The notes beneath the pieces are model-generated. The model worked only from the letters and a program-made list of their open reading frames with translations. It was not told where the DNA came from and did no database searches. The translations under genes and the position numbers were made by a program. 64,000 bases of DNA from positions 1,302,001-1,366,000 of the forward strand of contig OZ251484.1 of NCBI GenBank assembly GCA_965242665.1. The letters run 5' to 3'. The DNA is from VXLM01 sp965242665 (lineage in GTDB: Bacteria > Chloroflexota > Dehalococcoidia > Lucifugimonadales > VXLM01). The number at the start of each line of letters is the position of its first letter. The first letter of the stretch is position 1. Below are positions 7,737-14,794 of the stretch, piece after piece.

Positions 7737-8546
7737 ATGTCGAACGGAAACGGAATCACCAACGGCGCCCGCCAGGACGCCGCCGTCATCGAGGAGCGCG
7801 ACCTGCTCTGGGACGGGCTCTCGCCCGCGGTCACCAAGGCGCTGTCCCAGCCCCTGGACCCTGGCTTGGTCTCCCAGCGCAGGGGCCGCGCCGGGCGCTC
7901 GTACTCGTACATCGAGGGTCACACGGTCATCGACCAGGCCAACGAGGTCTTCGGCTACGGCGGCTGGGGCTACGAACTGGTCGAGGACGCGATGCTGCGG
8001 CAGATCGAGGTCGTCGACTCAAAGATCGGAGAGGTCAAGCGCATCCGCGCCTACAGCGCCCCGGTGCGCGTCACCGTGCGCGGCGGCGCGCCGCGCACGG
8101 ACGTGGGTTTCCACGCAGTGGCTGACGAGAGCGCGGACGGCCATGAGACCGCGTGCAAGGGGGCGGTCACCGACGGGCTGAAGCGCGAGCTGCGCAGCTT
8201 CGGAGACCGGTTCGGCAACAGCCTGTACGGGGACGGCCACGCCCTACGAACCGCGTCGAGTGAGCCGCCGGACGGCGCGGCCCGCGTGCCCGCACGGCGG
8301 TCGAACGGGGCTGCAAGGAAGGACGAAGGGGGCTCATCGCCGAGCAACGCCGCGCAGCTGCGCAAGAAGGTCTTCCAGCTCGGCGGAGAACAGGGCTTCG
8401 ATGAGCGGCAGGTGCGAGAGGCCGTACGAGGAAGGACGGGCAAGGACATAGACGACCTGACGGCGCAGGAGCTGACGCCCCTCGTCGAGAGCGCAGCCAA
8501 GAAGGTCCAGCGGATGCGGCAAGCGCAGACGCCCGAGGCCGCGTAG
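7737..8546 (+). CDS. Rad52-like single-strand annealing protein
   Basis: 269 aa from ATG 7737 (GAAGGAG upstream; the nearer ATG at 7732 is in another frame). Residues about 20-165 carry the Rad52/Rad22 annealase signature: LVSQRRGRAGRSYSYIEG, then a VFGYGGWGYELVE strand, and CKGAVTDGLKRELRSFGDRF near 140-160. The C-terminal third has a low-complexity linker and a helical tail. Rad52-type annealases pair complementary single strands and in mobile elements usually work with an exonuclease and an SSB, both present downstream (9427 and 10641). A role in element recombination or replication is inferred. Confidence 0.85.
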   Translation: MSNGNGITNGARQDAAVIEERDLLWDGLSPAVTKALSQPLDPGLVSQRRGRAGRSYSYIEGHTVIDQANEVFGYGGWGYELVEDAMLRQIEVVDSKIGEVKRIRAYSAPVRVTVRGGAPRTDVGFHAVADESADGHETACKGAVTDGLKRELRSFGDRFGNSLYGDGHALRTASSEPPDGAARVPARRSNGAARKDEGGSSPSNAAQLRKKVFQLGGEQGFDERQVREAVRGRTGKDIDDLTAQELTPLVESAAKKVQRMRQAQTPEAA

Positions 8547-8573
8547 GCGGGTCGTACGCCAGGGTACGGAATC

Positions 8574-8607
8574 GAGGGGGGATGCCTCCGATGAGGCATC
8601 CCCCCTC
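8574..8607 (+). terminator. Perfect 14-bp hairpin after annealase gene
   Basis: GAGGGGGGATGCCT (8574-8587) pairs perfectly with 8594-8607 around a 6-base loop, 28 bases past the annealase stop and just before the next ribosome site. It has no U tract. It could be a terminator, an mRNA end-protector or an attenuator for the next two genes. Confidence 0.6.
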
Positions 8608-8635
8608 TGCATCAACAGGAAGGAGGATCCGAGCG

Positions 8636-8950
8636 ATGACGACCATCTACACGCCCTGGGGGTGGACCCAGGACATCGAGGAGCTGGATGAGGGAGTCGT
8701 GAGAGTCTCTACGCCCAGCCACGGCGGGCTGAAGCTCAGCCGCGTTCGGTGGGACTCCCTTCCCGCCGACATCCGGAACGCGATGCTCACGCCAACCTTC
8801 GCCGAGGAGGACTGCGAGGAGCCAATAGTCAGGACGCTGCTTGGCGTTGGCCGCGAAGGAGACAGAGAGGCGGCGCTCAAGACCGCGGAGCGTTTCGAAC
8901 GGTACGCTCCGGCGCTTCGCCATCTCCGCAAGGAAGGAGGAAGGCCATGA
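8636..8950 (+). CDS. Small DUF7007-like protein
   Basis: 104 aa, ATG 8636 after AAGGAGG. The first half has the pattern TPWGWTQDIEEL...VSTPSHGGLKLS, which I associate with DUF7007-like plasmid and phage proteins; the second half is helical with paired cysteines/acidic residues (EEDCEEP). It overlaps the next gene (ATGA), so the two are co-translated. Role unknown; the gene sits inside the DNA-processing module. Confidence 0.55.
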   Translation: MTTIYTPWGWTQDIEELDEGVVRVSTPSHGGLKLSRVRWDSLPADIRNAMLTPTFAEEDCEEPIVRTLLGVGREGDREAALKTAERFERYAPALRHLRKEGGRP

Positions 8951-9339
8951 CCACGACAACCCGATCCAGACCCTGCATTCTGCGCAGCGCGACCGTCGAG
9001 CTCTCCACGGAGCTTGGCGGCCTCTACGTCACCGTCTCGATGGGCGAGGATGGCGAGCCGTTCGAGGTCTTCGGACGCATGGGCAAGAGCGGCAGCTTCG
9101 AGTACGGGGTGACCGAGCTTGCCTGCAGGCTCATCTCGCTGCATCTGCGCCGGGGCACTCCGCTCGAGGATGTCATCGAGCAGTGCGCCGGCATTGCGGA
9201 CATGCGGCCCTGGCCGAATCGGCTTGCCGACGGTCGTGCCGTGCGGGTGTTGGGCTTGGGAGACGGCATCGCCCATGTCTTGGAGGCCGTGCGGGGAATG
9301 CGGTCTGAGGAAGCGGAGGAAGGGAGCGCGGCCGCGTGA
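8947..9339 (+). CDS. Stand-alone TSCPD-domain protein
   Basis: 130 aa, ATG 8947 overlapping the upstream stop. Residues about 22-85 (GGLYVTVSMGEDGEPFEVF, then GRMGKSG, LISLHLRRG and IEQCAGI) match the TSCPD domain found at the C-terminus of B12-dependent ribonucleotide reductases. The cysteines normally seen in that signature are mostly absent here, and no reductase catalytic part is nearby, so an independent role (nucleotide binding or reductase modulation) is more likely. The domain call is family knowledge; function is unknown. Confidence 0.65.
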   Translation: MTTTTRSRPCILRSATVELSTELGGLYVTVSMGEDGEPFEVFGRMGKSGSFEYGVTELACRLISLHLRRGTPLEDVIEQCAGIADMRPWPNRLADGRAVRVLGLGDGIAHVLEAVRGMRSEEAEEGSAAA

Positions 9340-9426
9340 GCGTCCCAGGCGAATCGGGAGCATGGAATCGAGAGCGGGGCCGTCTCTTCGGAGCGGTTCC
9401 GCTCTTCATCTACAGGAGGAAGCGGC

Positions 9427-10527
9427 ATGACGACTACGAACATAGACCGGGCGGACGTCTACTCTCGTCCGGCTGCGCGGTTCGACGAGGATGGGCGGCT
9501 CGAGATACGGGCGTCGGCGGCAGGCGGCTGCCGTCGCGCGCTCTGGTTCGCTGCGACGGGATGCGAACCCACGAATCCCCCGACTCCGGAATCCCTGACC
9601 GTCATGGAGGCGGGCAACGCATTGGAACCCGTGGTCCTGCGCGCGATGCAGAGGGCTGGATGGCGGGTGACCCCGGCCGACTCGCAGAACCCGCAGCAGG
9701 TCTCGGTGCAGATCGGCTCCAACTTGAAGGTCTCCGGACACCCCGACGCCACGGCGAGGATGCCATTGGACGAGGACGAAGCGATCGACGAGGCGCAGAT
9801 GTTCCTGTTCGATGACGGTCCCCCGGACTCCGCCTCCGGTGGCTCGATGATCGTCGAGGTGAAGACGCGTGGGCCGGAGGCCTTCAAGCGGTGGAAGACG
9901 TTGGGGGCCGAGCGCAGCCATCCGTCGTCGGTGGCGCAAGCGGCCTTCTACACGCTGGGAACCTTCGGGGAGATGCGCGATGCGGTGATCGCCTCGATGG
10001 ACACCGGCAGCAGGCGGTGGGACTACGAGGTCATTCCCGCCGAGCGGATGGAGCGCGCTTTGGAAGCGGCCTGCGAATGGCTGGGACGACTGGGCGCTCA
10101 CTACCTCCTGCACGGAGCCGACCTGCTCGCCGTGCCGGAGCGGGATTTCTCGTACGGCAGCTGGCAGTGCCAATCCTGCCCATTCCTAGCGGCGTGCCTG
10201 CCGAGAATGGAGGAAGCGCGCGATGGGACGGAAGCGGAGAACGAGGAGGTGAGCGCAGAGGAAGCACGGGACGCGGTGGCGGCCTACTCGGATGCGCAGG
10301 AAGCGATGCGAGAACCCGAGCGGGCCAAGCGCAGGGCTCTGGGCACCCTGAAGGCGTGGATGCGCGTACGAGGGTACGACAAGGCGACCGTCGACGGCCG
10401 CACGGTCAGCATGGTGCAGGCCAAGCGCTACTCGGTGAACTACCGAAAGCTCAACGCCGTCCTGGATCCGGAGACTCGCGCGGAGATCGTCGTCGAGAGC
10501 GCGTCCGAGTACGTGCGCGTGACCTAG
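9427..10527 (+). CDS. Cas4/AddB-like Fe-S PD-(D/E)XK exonuclease
   Basis: 366 aa, ATG 9427 behind AGGAGG. Nuclease motifs appear in order: GHPDA (Asp about 107), IVEVKTR (Glu about 144, Lys 146) and QAAFY (Gln about 171). Cysteines at about 35, 248, 251 and 257 (one N-terminal, then CxxC and CxxxxxC) form the staple that in Cas4/AddB-type nucleases holds a 4Fe-4S cluster. The C-terminal 100 residues are helical. With the Rad52-like annealase and SSB next to it, this forms a classical exonuclease-annealase-SSB set for single-strand annealing recombination. The tandem order in one direction supports a shared operon. Confidence 0.85.
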   Translation: MTTTNIDRADVYSRPAARFDEDGRLEIRASAAGGCRRALWFAATGCEPTNPPTPESLTVMEAGNALEPVVLRAMQRAGWRVTPADSQNPQQVSVQIGSNLKVSGHPDATARMPLDEDEAIDEAQMFLFDDGPPDSASGGSMIVEVKTRGPEAFKRWKTLGAERSHPSSVAQAAFYTLGTFGEMRDAVIASMDTGSRRWDYEVIPAERMERALEAACEWLGRLGAHYLLHGADLLAVPERDFSYGSWQCQSCPFLAACLPRMEEARDGTEAENEEVSAEEARDAVAAYSDAQEAMREPERAKRRALGTLKAWMRVRGYDKATVDGRTVSMVQAKRYSVNYRKLNAVLDPETRAEIVVESASEYVRVT

Positions 10528-10552
10528 ACGATCTCCAACGGGAGCGCATCAC

Positions 10553-10583
10553 GGGGCCGTCTCCTGCAAGAGGAGGCGGCCCC
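10553..10583 (+). terminator. GC-rich hairpin after exonuclease
   Basis: GGGGCCG(T)CTCCT pairs with AGGAG(G)CGGCCCC around a 5-base loop. It is preceded by GCGCATCAC, the same lead-in as the hairpin at 11158-11188. Probably a transcript-end or mRNA-stability element separating the exonuclease and ssb. Confidence 0.6.
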
Positions 10584-10640
10584 GCCGTTCTACTGGGCGC
10601 GGCAAGGCCGCGCTGATTCACGCACGAAAGGAGAAGTCGA

Positions 10641-11030
10641 ATGGCGAAGACCGTCAACAAAGTCGAACTGCTGGGAAGGGTCGGAACCGACCCGGAGATG
10701 CGCTACACGCAGAGCGGGACCGCGGTCGCGCAGCTGCGGCTGGCCACGGACAGGCCGCGCCAGAACGGGGAGTCGGAGACGGACTGGCACGACGTCGTCT
10801 GCTGGGGGAAGTTGGCCGAGGCGGTGAACCAGTACGTTGGGAAGGGCGACCGTCTCTACGTCGCCGGACGCCTGGCGCAGAGCAGCTGGGAGGGCGAGGA
10901 CGGCCAGCGGCGCTGGCGTGCGGAGGTGCACGCAGCGGAGGTCGTCTTCCTCGACTCCCGCGGCGGCGAGCGCGCGGCGAAGGACGGCGTCCGCGGGTCC
11001 CGGCGCGCGGAGGCCGCCTCACCCTTCTAG
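10641..11030 (+). CDS. ssb: Single-stranded DNA-binding protein
   Basis: 129 aa, ATG 10641 behind AAAGGAG. The OB fold is plain: VNKVELLGRVGTDPEMRYTQ, the WHDVVCWGKLAEAV core, KGDRLYVAGRL and a closing VVFLD strand by about residue 105. The C-terminal tail is short and ends EAASPF: it keeps Pro-Phe but lacks the usual run of acidic residues that binds partner proteins, as is common for element-encoded SSBs. It protects single strands made by the neighbouring exonuclease for the Rad52-like annealase. The chromosome will carry its own housekeeping copy. Confidence 0.92.
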   Translation: MAKTVNKVELLGRVGTDPEMRYTQSGTAVAQLRLATDRPRQNGESETDWHDVVCWGKLAEAVNQYVGKGDRLYVAGRLAQSSWEGEDGQRRWRAEVHAAEVVFLDSRGGERAAKDGVRGSRRAEAASPF

Positions 11031-11035
11031 CGCAC

Positions 11036-11154
11036 GCGCATCGACCGACGCCTTCGGGAGAAGGCGCATCGACCGACGCCTTCGGGAGAAGGCGCATCGA
11101 CCGACGCCTTCGGGAGAAGGCGCATCGACCGACGCCTTCGGGAGAAGGCGCATC
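11036..11154 (+). repeat. Four perfect 28-bp repeats, each a hairpin
   Basis: Units at 11036-11063, 11064-11091, 11092-11119 and 11120-11147, plus a 7-base partial unit. Each contains CGCCTTC-GGGA-GAAGGCG, a 7-bp stem with a GNRA tetraloop. There are no spacers, so this is not a CRISPR array. It sits between ssb and radC and runs into a further hairpin (11158-11188). Confidence 0.9.
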
Positions 11155-11157
11155 ACG

Positions 11158-11188
11158 GGCCGCCTCCTCCATCCACAGAGGGGCGGCC
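11158..11188 (+). terminator. GC-rich hairpin ending the 28-bp repeat array
   Basis: GGCCGCC (11158-11164) pairs with GGCGGCC (11182-11188). It is introduced by GCGCATCACGG as at 10545-10555, suggesting a reused terminator cassette in this module. Confidence 0.5.
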
Positions 11189-11232
11189 TGCTCAGTTCCA
11201 TCCACTTCAACTCGTGAAAGGAGGTAGGAGAC

Positions 11233-11727
11233 ATGACGCACGAACGCGCGCTGCTCGAGGCGCTGCGAAGCAACCTCAACCTGATCGGAGAACTCGCGGC
11301 GCGGTACGAGGTCGAGACGCAGCCTCCGCGCTGCGCAAAGGACGCTCCCACCATCTCCGGACCCGACGACGTGCGGCGGCTCTTGCAGCTGGAGATGGCG
11401 CCACTCGCCCAAGAGCAGCTTCGGACGCTGCTACTGGACACCAGGGGTCGCCTCATCGGACAGAGAGTCATCTACCAGGGCGACATCAGGTCTTGCCAGG
11501 TGCGCACGGCTGAGGTGCTCCGCCCGGCCGTGATCGAGGCTGTCCCAATAGTCATCATCGTCCACAACCATCCGTCCGGAGATCCAGAGCCCTCGCAGGA
11601 TGACAAGATGATCACCAGGAAGTTGGTGCAGGCGGCAAAGCTGCTCGACATCGAGATCTCCGACCACGTGGTCATCGGGTGGGAAGGCGCGGTGAGCATG
11701 AGGGGGCGCGGACTCATTTCCGCCTAG
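11233..11727 (+). CDS. radC: RadC-family JAB-domain protein
   Basis: 164 aa, ATG 11233 behind AAAGGAGG. The RadC JAB core is present: LLLDTRGRLIGQRVIYQGD, then the metal motif HNHPSGDPEPSQDD (His 111, His 113, Ser 121, Asp 124), and the closing DHVVIGWEGAVSMRGRGL. The helix-hairpin-helix part seen in some chromosomal RadCs is missing, so it is the short form typical of plasmids and ICEs. Despite the name, RadC proteins have no settled repair function; on mobile elements they are thought to help establishment or recombination. Confidence 0.85.
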   Translation: MTHERALLEALRSNLNLIGELAARYEVETQPPRCAKDAPTISGPDDVRRLLQLEMAPLAQEQLRTLLLDTRGRLIGQRVIYQGDIRSCQVRTAEVLRPAVIEAVPIVIIVHNHPSGDPEPSQDDKMITRKLVQAAKLLDIEISDHVVIGWEGAVSMRGRGLISA

Positions 11728-11819
11728 ACATCCAAGACCGACGGCCTAGACCGTCCGGCACTCACGCGGAAGGTGTCGACCATCCGCGCATCACGTACCC
11801 AACTCCAAGGAGGCATCTC

Positions 11820-12461
11820 ATGCCATCGACTCAGTACGCCATCGACCCCAAAGACCTCTACACCATCAGCGCCGGCGGCTTCTCGGCCGCCGCGGACGCG
11901 TTCGCCCGCGACCCGGACACCGATGAACTCTGGTTCCTCTCCATGGTCGGCTCCCAAACGGCGCTCAAGGCCATCTGGGCATCCCTGCTCAAGCAGCCAC
12001 CAGACGCAGCGCACCTCATCGAGGGAACCGACGGCATGACGATGTCCAGCGGATTCCTGCGATGCGTCATCCCCGAGCAGACCATTGGAACGTGGACGAC
12101 GAAGATCGCCAAGCTCCCGGTCTCCGGCGGCTATCACGCGCTGGTCTACACCAAGACCGCCGAGTACGCCTTCGAGCGGAACGACTTCCTGCTGCTGGCC
12201 CAGTCCGAAGACGATGCGCCTGCGCTGCACCACCGATTCCTCGACAAGAGAAGCCCCCTGCCGCTGCACCGCTCGTGGGCCGACTGGCTCTGGCGCAAGG
12301 GTCTGCAGAACGGCTCCATCGAACCCCTCCAGTCCGCAGGCGTCGCCGCCTACCGATGCTCCCCCAACGACGAGTGGCTCCGCGAAGACCTCTCCGAGGC
12401 CGTGGCGGCGGGAAGGCTCATCCTGCCCAGAGAGGAGGACGAGCAGTGGACAGGGCGCTGA
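11820..12461 (+). CDS. Conserved-looking protein of unknown function
   Basis: 213 aa, ATG 11820 behind CAAGGAGG. A mixed alpha/beta protein with LWFLSMVGSQTALKAIWASLL (residues about 40-60) and aromatic-rich LHRSWADWLWRKGL (about 155-170). No known motif. The last 16 bases overlap the next gene, so the two are co-translated. It belongs to the DNA-processing operon; no function can be given. Confidence 0.65.
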   Translation: MPSTQYAIDPKDLYTISAGGFSAAADAFARDPDTDELWFLSMVGSQTALKAIWASLLKQPPDAAHLIEGTDGMTMSSGFLRCVIPEQTIGTWTTKIAKLPVSGGYHALVYTKTAEYAFERNDFLLLAQSEDDAPALHHRFLDKRSPLPLHRSWADWLWRKGLQNGSIEPLQSAGVAAYRCSPNDEWLREDLSEAVAAGRLILPREEDEQWTGR

Positions 12462-12865
12462 AGACCGTCGAGCGCAGCAGCAAGCGGTGCAGGAACCGCA
12501 ACTATCAAGCATGGCAGAGGTTCTCCCCAGACGGCAAGACCTGCCGCTTCTGCCCCCACGACCACACAACGCACCTGTGCTCTTCCGGACAGCCGCACTT
12601 CTACCGGAATGCCACGGAAGGGGAGGAACGCAACCCATCGGTGAGACTCTACCGACGCACGTTGCCCCAGGGCGGCTCCATATCGATCAGGCGGATGGTC
12701 GTCGCCAAGAGCCCGGAGCTCATCACCGCCTTCTGCACAGCCTGTGCAGAGGAGATGCGCACCGATCAAGTCCTCTGCTACCTGCGCACCCTCGCCGTCG
12801 GAGAGATGGTCGGAGCAGAGACCGAGAGACCGCCCGCCGTCCGACCCGTACTAGATGCGGGCTGA
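12446..12865 (+). CDS. Small Cys/His-rich protein
   Basis: 139 aa from GTG 12446 (AGAGGAGG upstream), overlapping the previous gene by 16 bases. Residues about 28-52 carry CRFCPHDHTTHLC, and a CTACAEE motif follows at about 93-99, a plausible pair of zinc-binding sites. The frame is open further upstream, but only as a shadow of the previous gene. Likely a small nucleic-acid-binding accessory protein; family unknown. Confidence 0.6.
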   Translation: MDRALKTVERSSKRCRNRNYQAWQRFSPDGKTCRFCPHDHTTHLCSSGQPHFYRNATEGEERNPSVRLYRRTLPQGGSISIRRMVVAKSPELITAFCTACAEEMRTDQVLCYLRTLAVGEMVGAETERPPAVRPVLDAG

Positions 12866-12893
12866 CGGCGGGCCAAGCGAAAGGAGATAGACC

Positions 12894-13160
12894 ATGACCG
12901 AGCAGCGAAGCCTCGTATTCGACTGCCCGCACTGCGACGAGATATTCGCAGTGACCAAGGAGGCGGAAGTCGACATCCACTCGGGAGCGACCTACCGCTG
13001 CGCGTCCTGCAACGGCAGGGTGGTGTTCACCGCCCTGACCGTCGAGCAGTACGTCGACTTCGCCAACAGGGGAACGGACCGCCGCTCCCACGAGTCCAAC
13101 CCCTGCGACTTCGGACGATCCACGACGAACGACATCCAAGAGGAAGGAGGAGAGACATGA
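12894..13160 (+). CDS. Zinc-ribbon protein
   Basis: 88 aa, ATG 12894 behind AAAGGAGATA. A two-knuckle zinc ribbon (CPHC at about 11-14, CASC at about 36-39) is followed by an acidic/helical tail. It overlaps the methyltransferase start (ATGA at 13157), so it is probably made together with it. Possibly a DNA- or protein-binding helper; function inferred only from the fold. Confidence 0.65.
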   Translation: MTEQRSLVFDCPHCDEIFAVTKEAEVDIHSGATYRCASCNGRVVFTALTVEQYVDFANRGTDRRSHESNPCDFGRSTTNDIQEEGGET

Positions 13161-14188
13161 GACTTGCAGCGCAAGCAAAAGGAGGGTTCTACCCCACGCC
13201 AGACCGCGTGGTGGACATGATCGCGGAGGTGATCTACTCGCCGTCCGGCCGCCGCGGCCGCGAGACGCTCCGCATCCTCGACCCCTGCTGCGGGGCCAGG
13301 GAGGCGGTAGCGCAACTGGCCGAGCGCCTGAGCCGGCCCAACGCCGTTCCCATCCAGACCTACGGCGTGGAACTGCACGGAGAGCGCGCAGAAGAGGCGC
13401 AGCGAAGGCTCGACCGCGCCCTGGCCGCAGACCTGTTCCAAACCTCCATCGCAAACGAGGCCTTCGGACTCGCATACCTCAACCCGCCATACGACTACGA
13501 CGGAGAACAGAAGCGCGCAGAGCACGCCTTCCTCACGCACTGCACCCGATACCTGGCCGAGCACGGCGTCCTAGTCTTCGTCGTTCCCCGCCGACGCCTC
13601 GCGGTCTCTGCAAGATACCTCGCGTCCCACTACTCCACGATGTGGTGCTGGGCGTTCCCTCATCCCGAGCGGGAGGTCTTCGACCAGGTGGTCCTCATGG
13701 GCTGCCGCAAGGCCGAGCCAAGCTTCGACGCCAACGCAGAGAAGCAGGTCAGAGAGTGGGCCGAGGGAGAACTGGAGCCAATGGGATCCACCCCCTACGC
13801 CCTCTTCGACCCTCCCACTGCGCCTGTCGGAGACATCCTGTTCGCAACGCGCACCGTCGATCCCCTGACGGCCGCCGCAGAGGCCCGACGCTCCGGACTG
13901 TGGACCAGCACGGACATCACCGACGCCCTCTGGCCCGCAACCGACCTCCGCACCCGACCGCTGATGCCACTGCGAAGAGGACACATGGCCATGCTGGTGG
14001 CCGCGGGCTTCCTCGACAACCTCTGCCTCCAAGCAGACGGACGACGCATCCTCGTCAAGGGCAAGACCTCCAAGGAGATGTCACTGGTCGAGAACACCCC
14101 AGAGAAGGAGACCTACCGCGAGCGGCTGATTACCACCGTCGTCGCACTCGACCTCGACGACGGACAGTTCATCGACATCGCCGCATAG
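13157..14188 (+). CDS. DUF6094-like N6-adenine DNA methyltransferase
   Basis: 343 aa, ATG 13157 behind AAGGAGGAG. The start FYPTP and the SAM-binding ILDPCCGAREA (residues about 40-50), the acidic strand TYGVEL (about 68-73) and the catalytic NPPY (109-112) define an N6-adenine-type methyltransferase fold of the DUF6094 group found beside helicases in plasmids and ICEs. The middle holds VLVFVVPRRRL. No restriction endonuclease is adjacent, so it is more likely an orphan or anti-restriction/maintenance methylase, or a protein linked with the SNF2 helicase downstream. Confidence 0.75.
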   Translation: MRLAAQAKGGFYPTPDRVVDMIAEVIYSPSGRRGRETLRILDPCCGAREAVAQLAERLSRPNAVPIQTYGVELHGERAEEAQRRLDRALAADLFQTSIANEAFGLAYLNPPYDYDGEQKRAEHAFLTHCTRYLAEHGVLVFVVPRRRLAVSARYLASHYSTMWCWAFPHPEREVFDQVVLMGCRKAEPSFDANAEKQVREWAEGELEPMGSTPYALFDPPTAPVGDILFATRTVDPLTAAAEARRSGLWTSTDITDALWPATDLRTRPLMPLRRGHMAMLVAAGFLDNLCLQADGRRILVKGKTSKEMSLVENTPEKETYRERLITTVVALDLDDGQFIDIAA

Positions 14189-14288
14189 ACGGCTCATCCC
14201 CAAGCGGCGCCACAAGGCCCATCGACGAAGCTGACCGGACTCGCGGCGTCACTCGATCCCAAGCACCATATAGAGGGAAGGAGAGCAG

Positions 14289-14498
14289 ATGCAGAAGACC
14301 ATGACCTTCGAGACCTGCGACTGGTGCAGGCATCCGATCCGCACAGGAGAACCCGCCGTCCACACCGCATCGGTGGACATCATCGACGGAATGACCGTAG
14401 CATCCCCGACGAGGGCGTACCACCTCGAAGGCGGATGCTACGACGACGCCAAGTCCGCACGCAGGAAGGAGGCCAAGAACACCCCGAACGCAGCATAG
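14289..14498 (+). CDS. Small zinc-finger-like protein
   Basis: 69 aa, ATG 14289 behind GGAAGGAG. CDWC near residue 10 plus His/Cys in YHLEGGC near 45-51 suggest a small zinc-bound fold; the tail is basic. A short gene lying between the methyltransferase and the helicase. Function unknown. Confidence 0.55.
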   Translation: MQKTMTFETCDWCRHPIRTGEPAVHTASVDIIDGMTVASPTRAYHLEGGCYDDAKSARRKEAKNTPNAA

Positions 14499-14794
14499 AC
14501 GGCTCGACCGCAGCCGCATCACGAGGCCGCGCAGGTATTCCAAGCGCATCGCGGCCCGCAGCATCGAGCACGAATCGCTTCAGATAGAACACAGTACGCA
14601 CAGTACAGACACGGAGGGGGCCTCACGGTGGCTCCATTAGGGCTAAGCTACCGGCGCCCTCCCGTACACGCGTCCATGGACGTGGGGGAGGTGCGTCTCG
14701 CGCCGAACGCCTCCTCGCGGGTAGGCCTCCGGCGCGAAAGGAGCGCTCTGAGGCCCCGTGGGGCATGTTCCAAAACAACGTGGAGAAGAAACCC

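Noticed and set aside
11036..11154. CRISPR array
   Set aside because: The four 28-bp units are contiguous with no spacers and form hairpins; no cas genes other than a Cas4-like nuclease that belongs to the recombination set.
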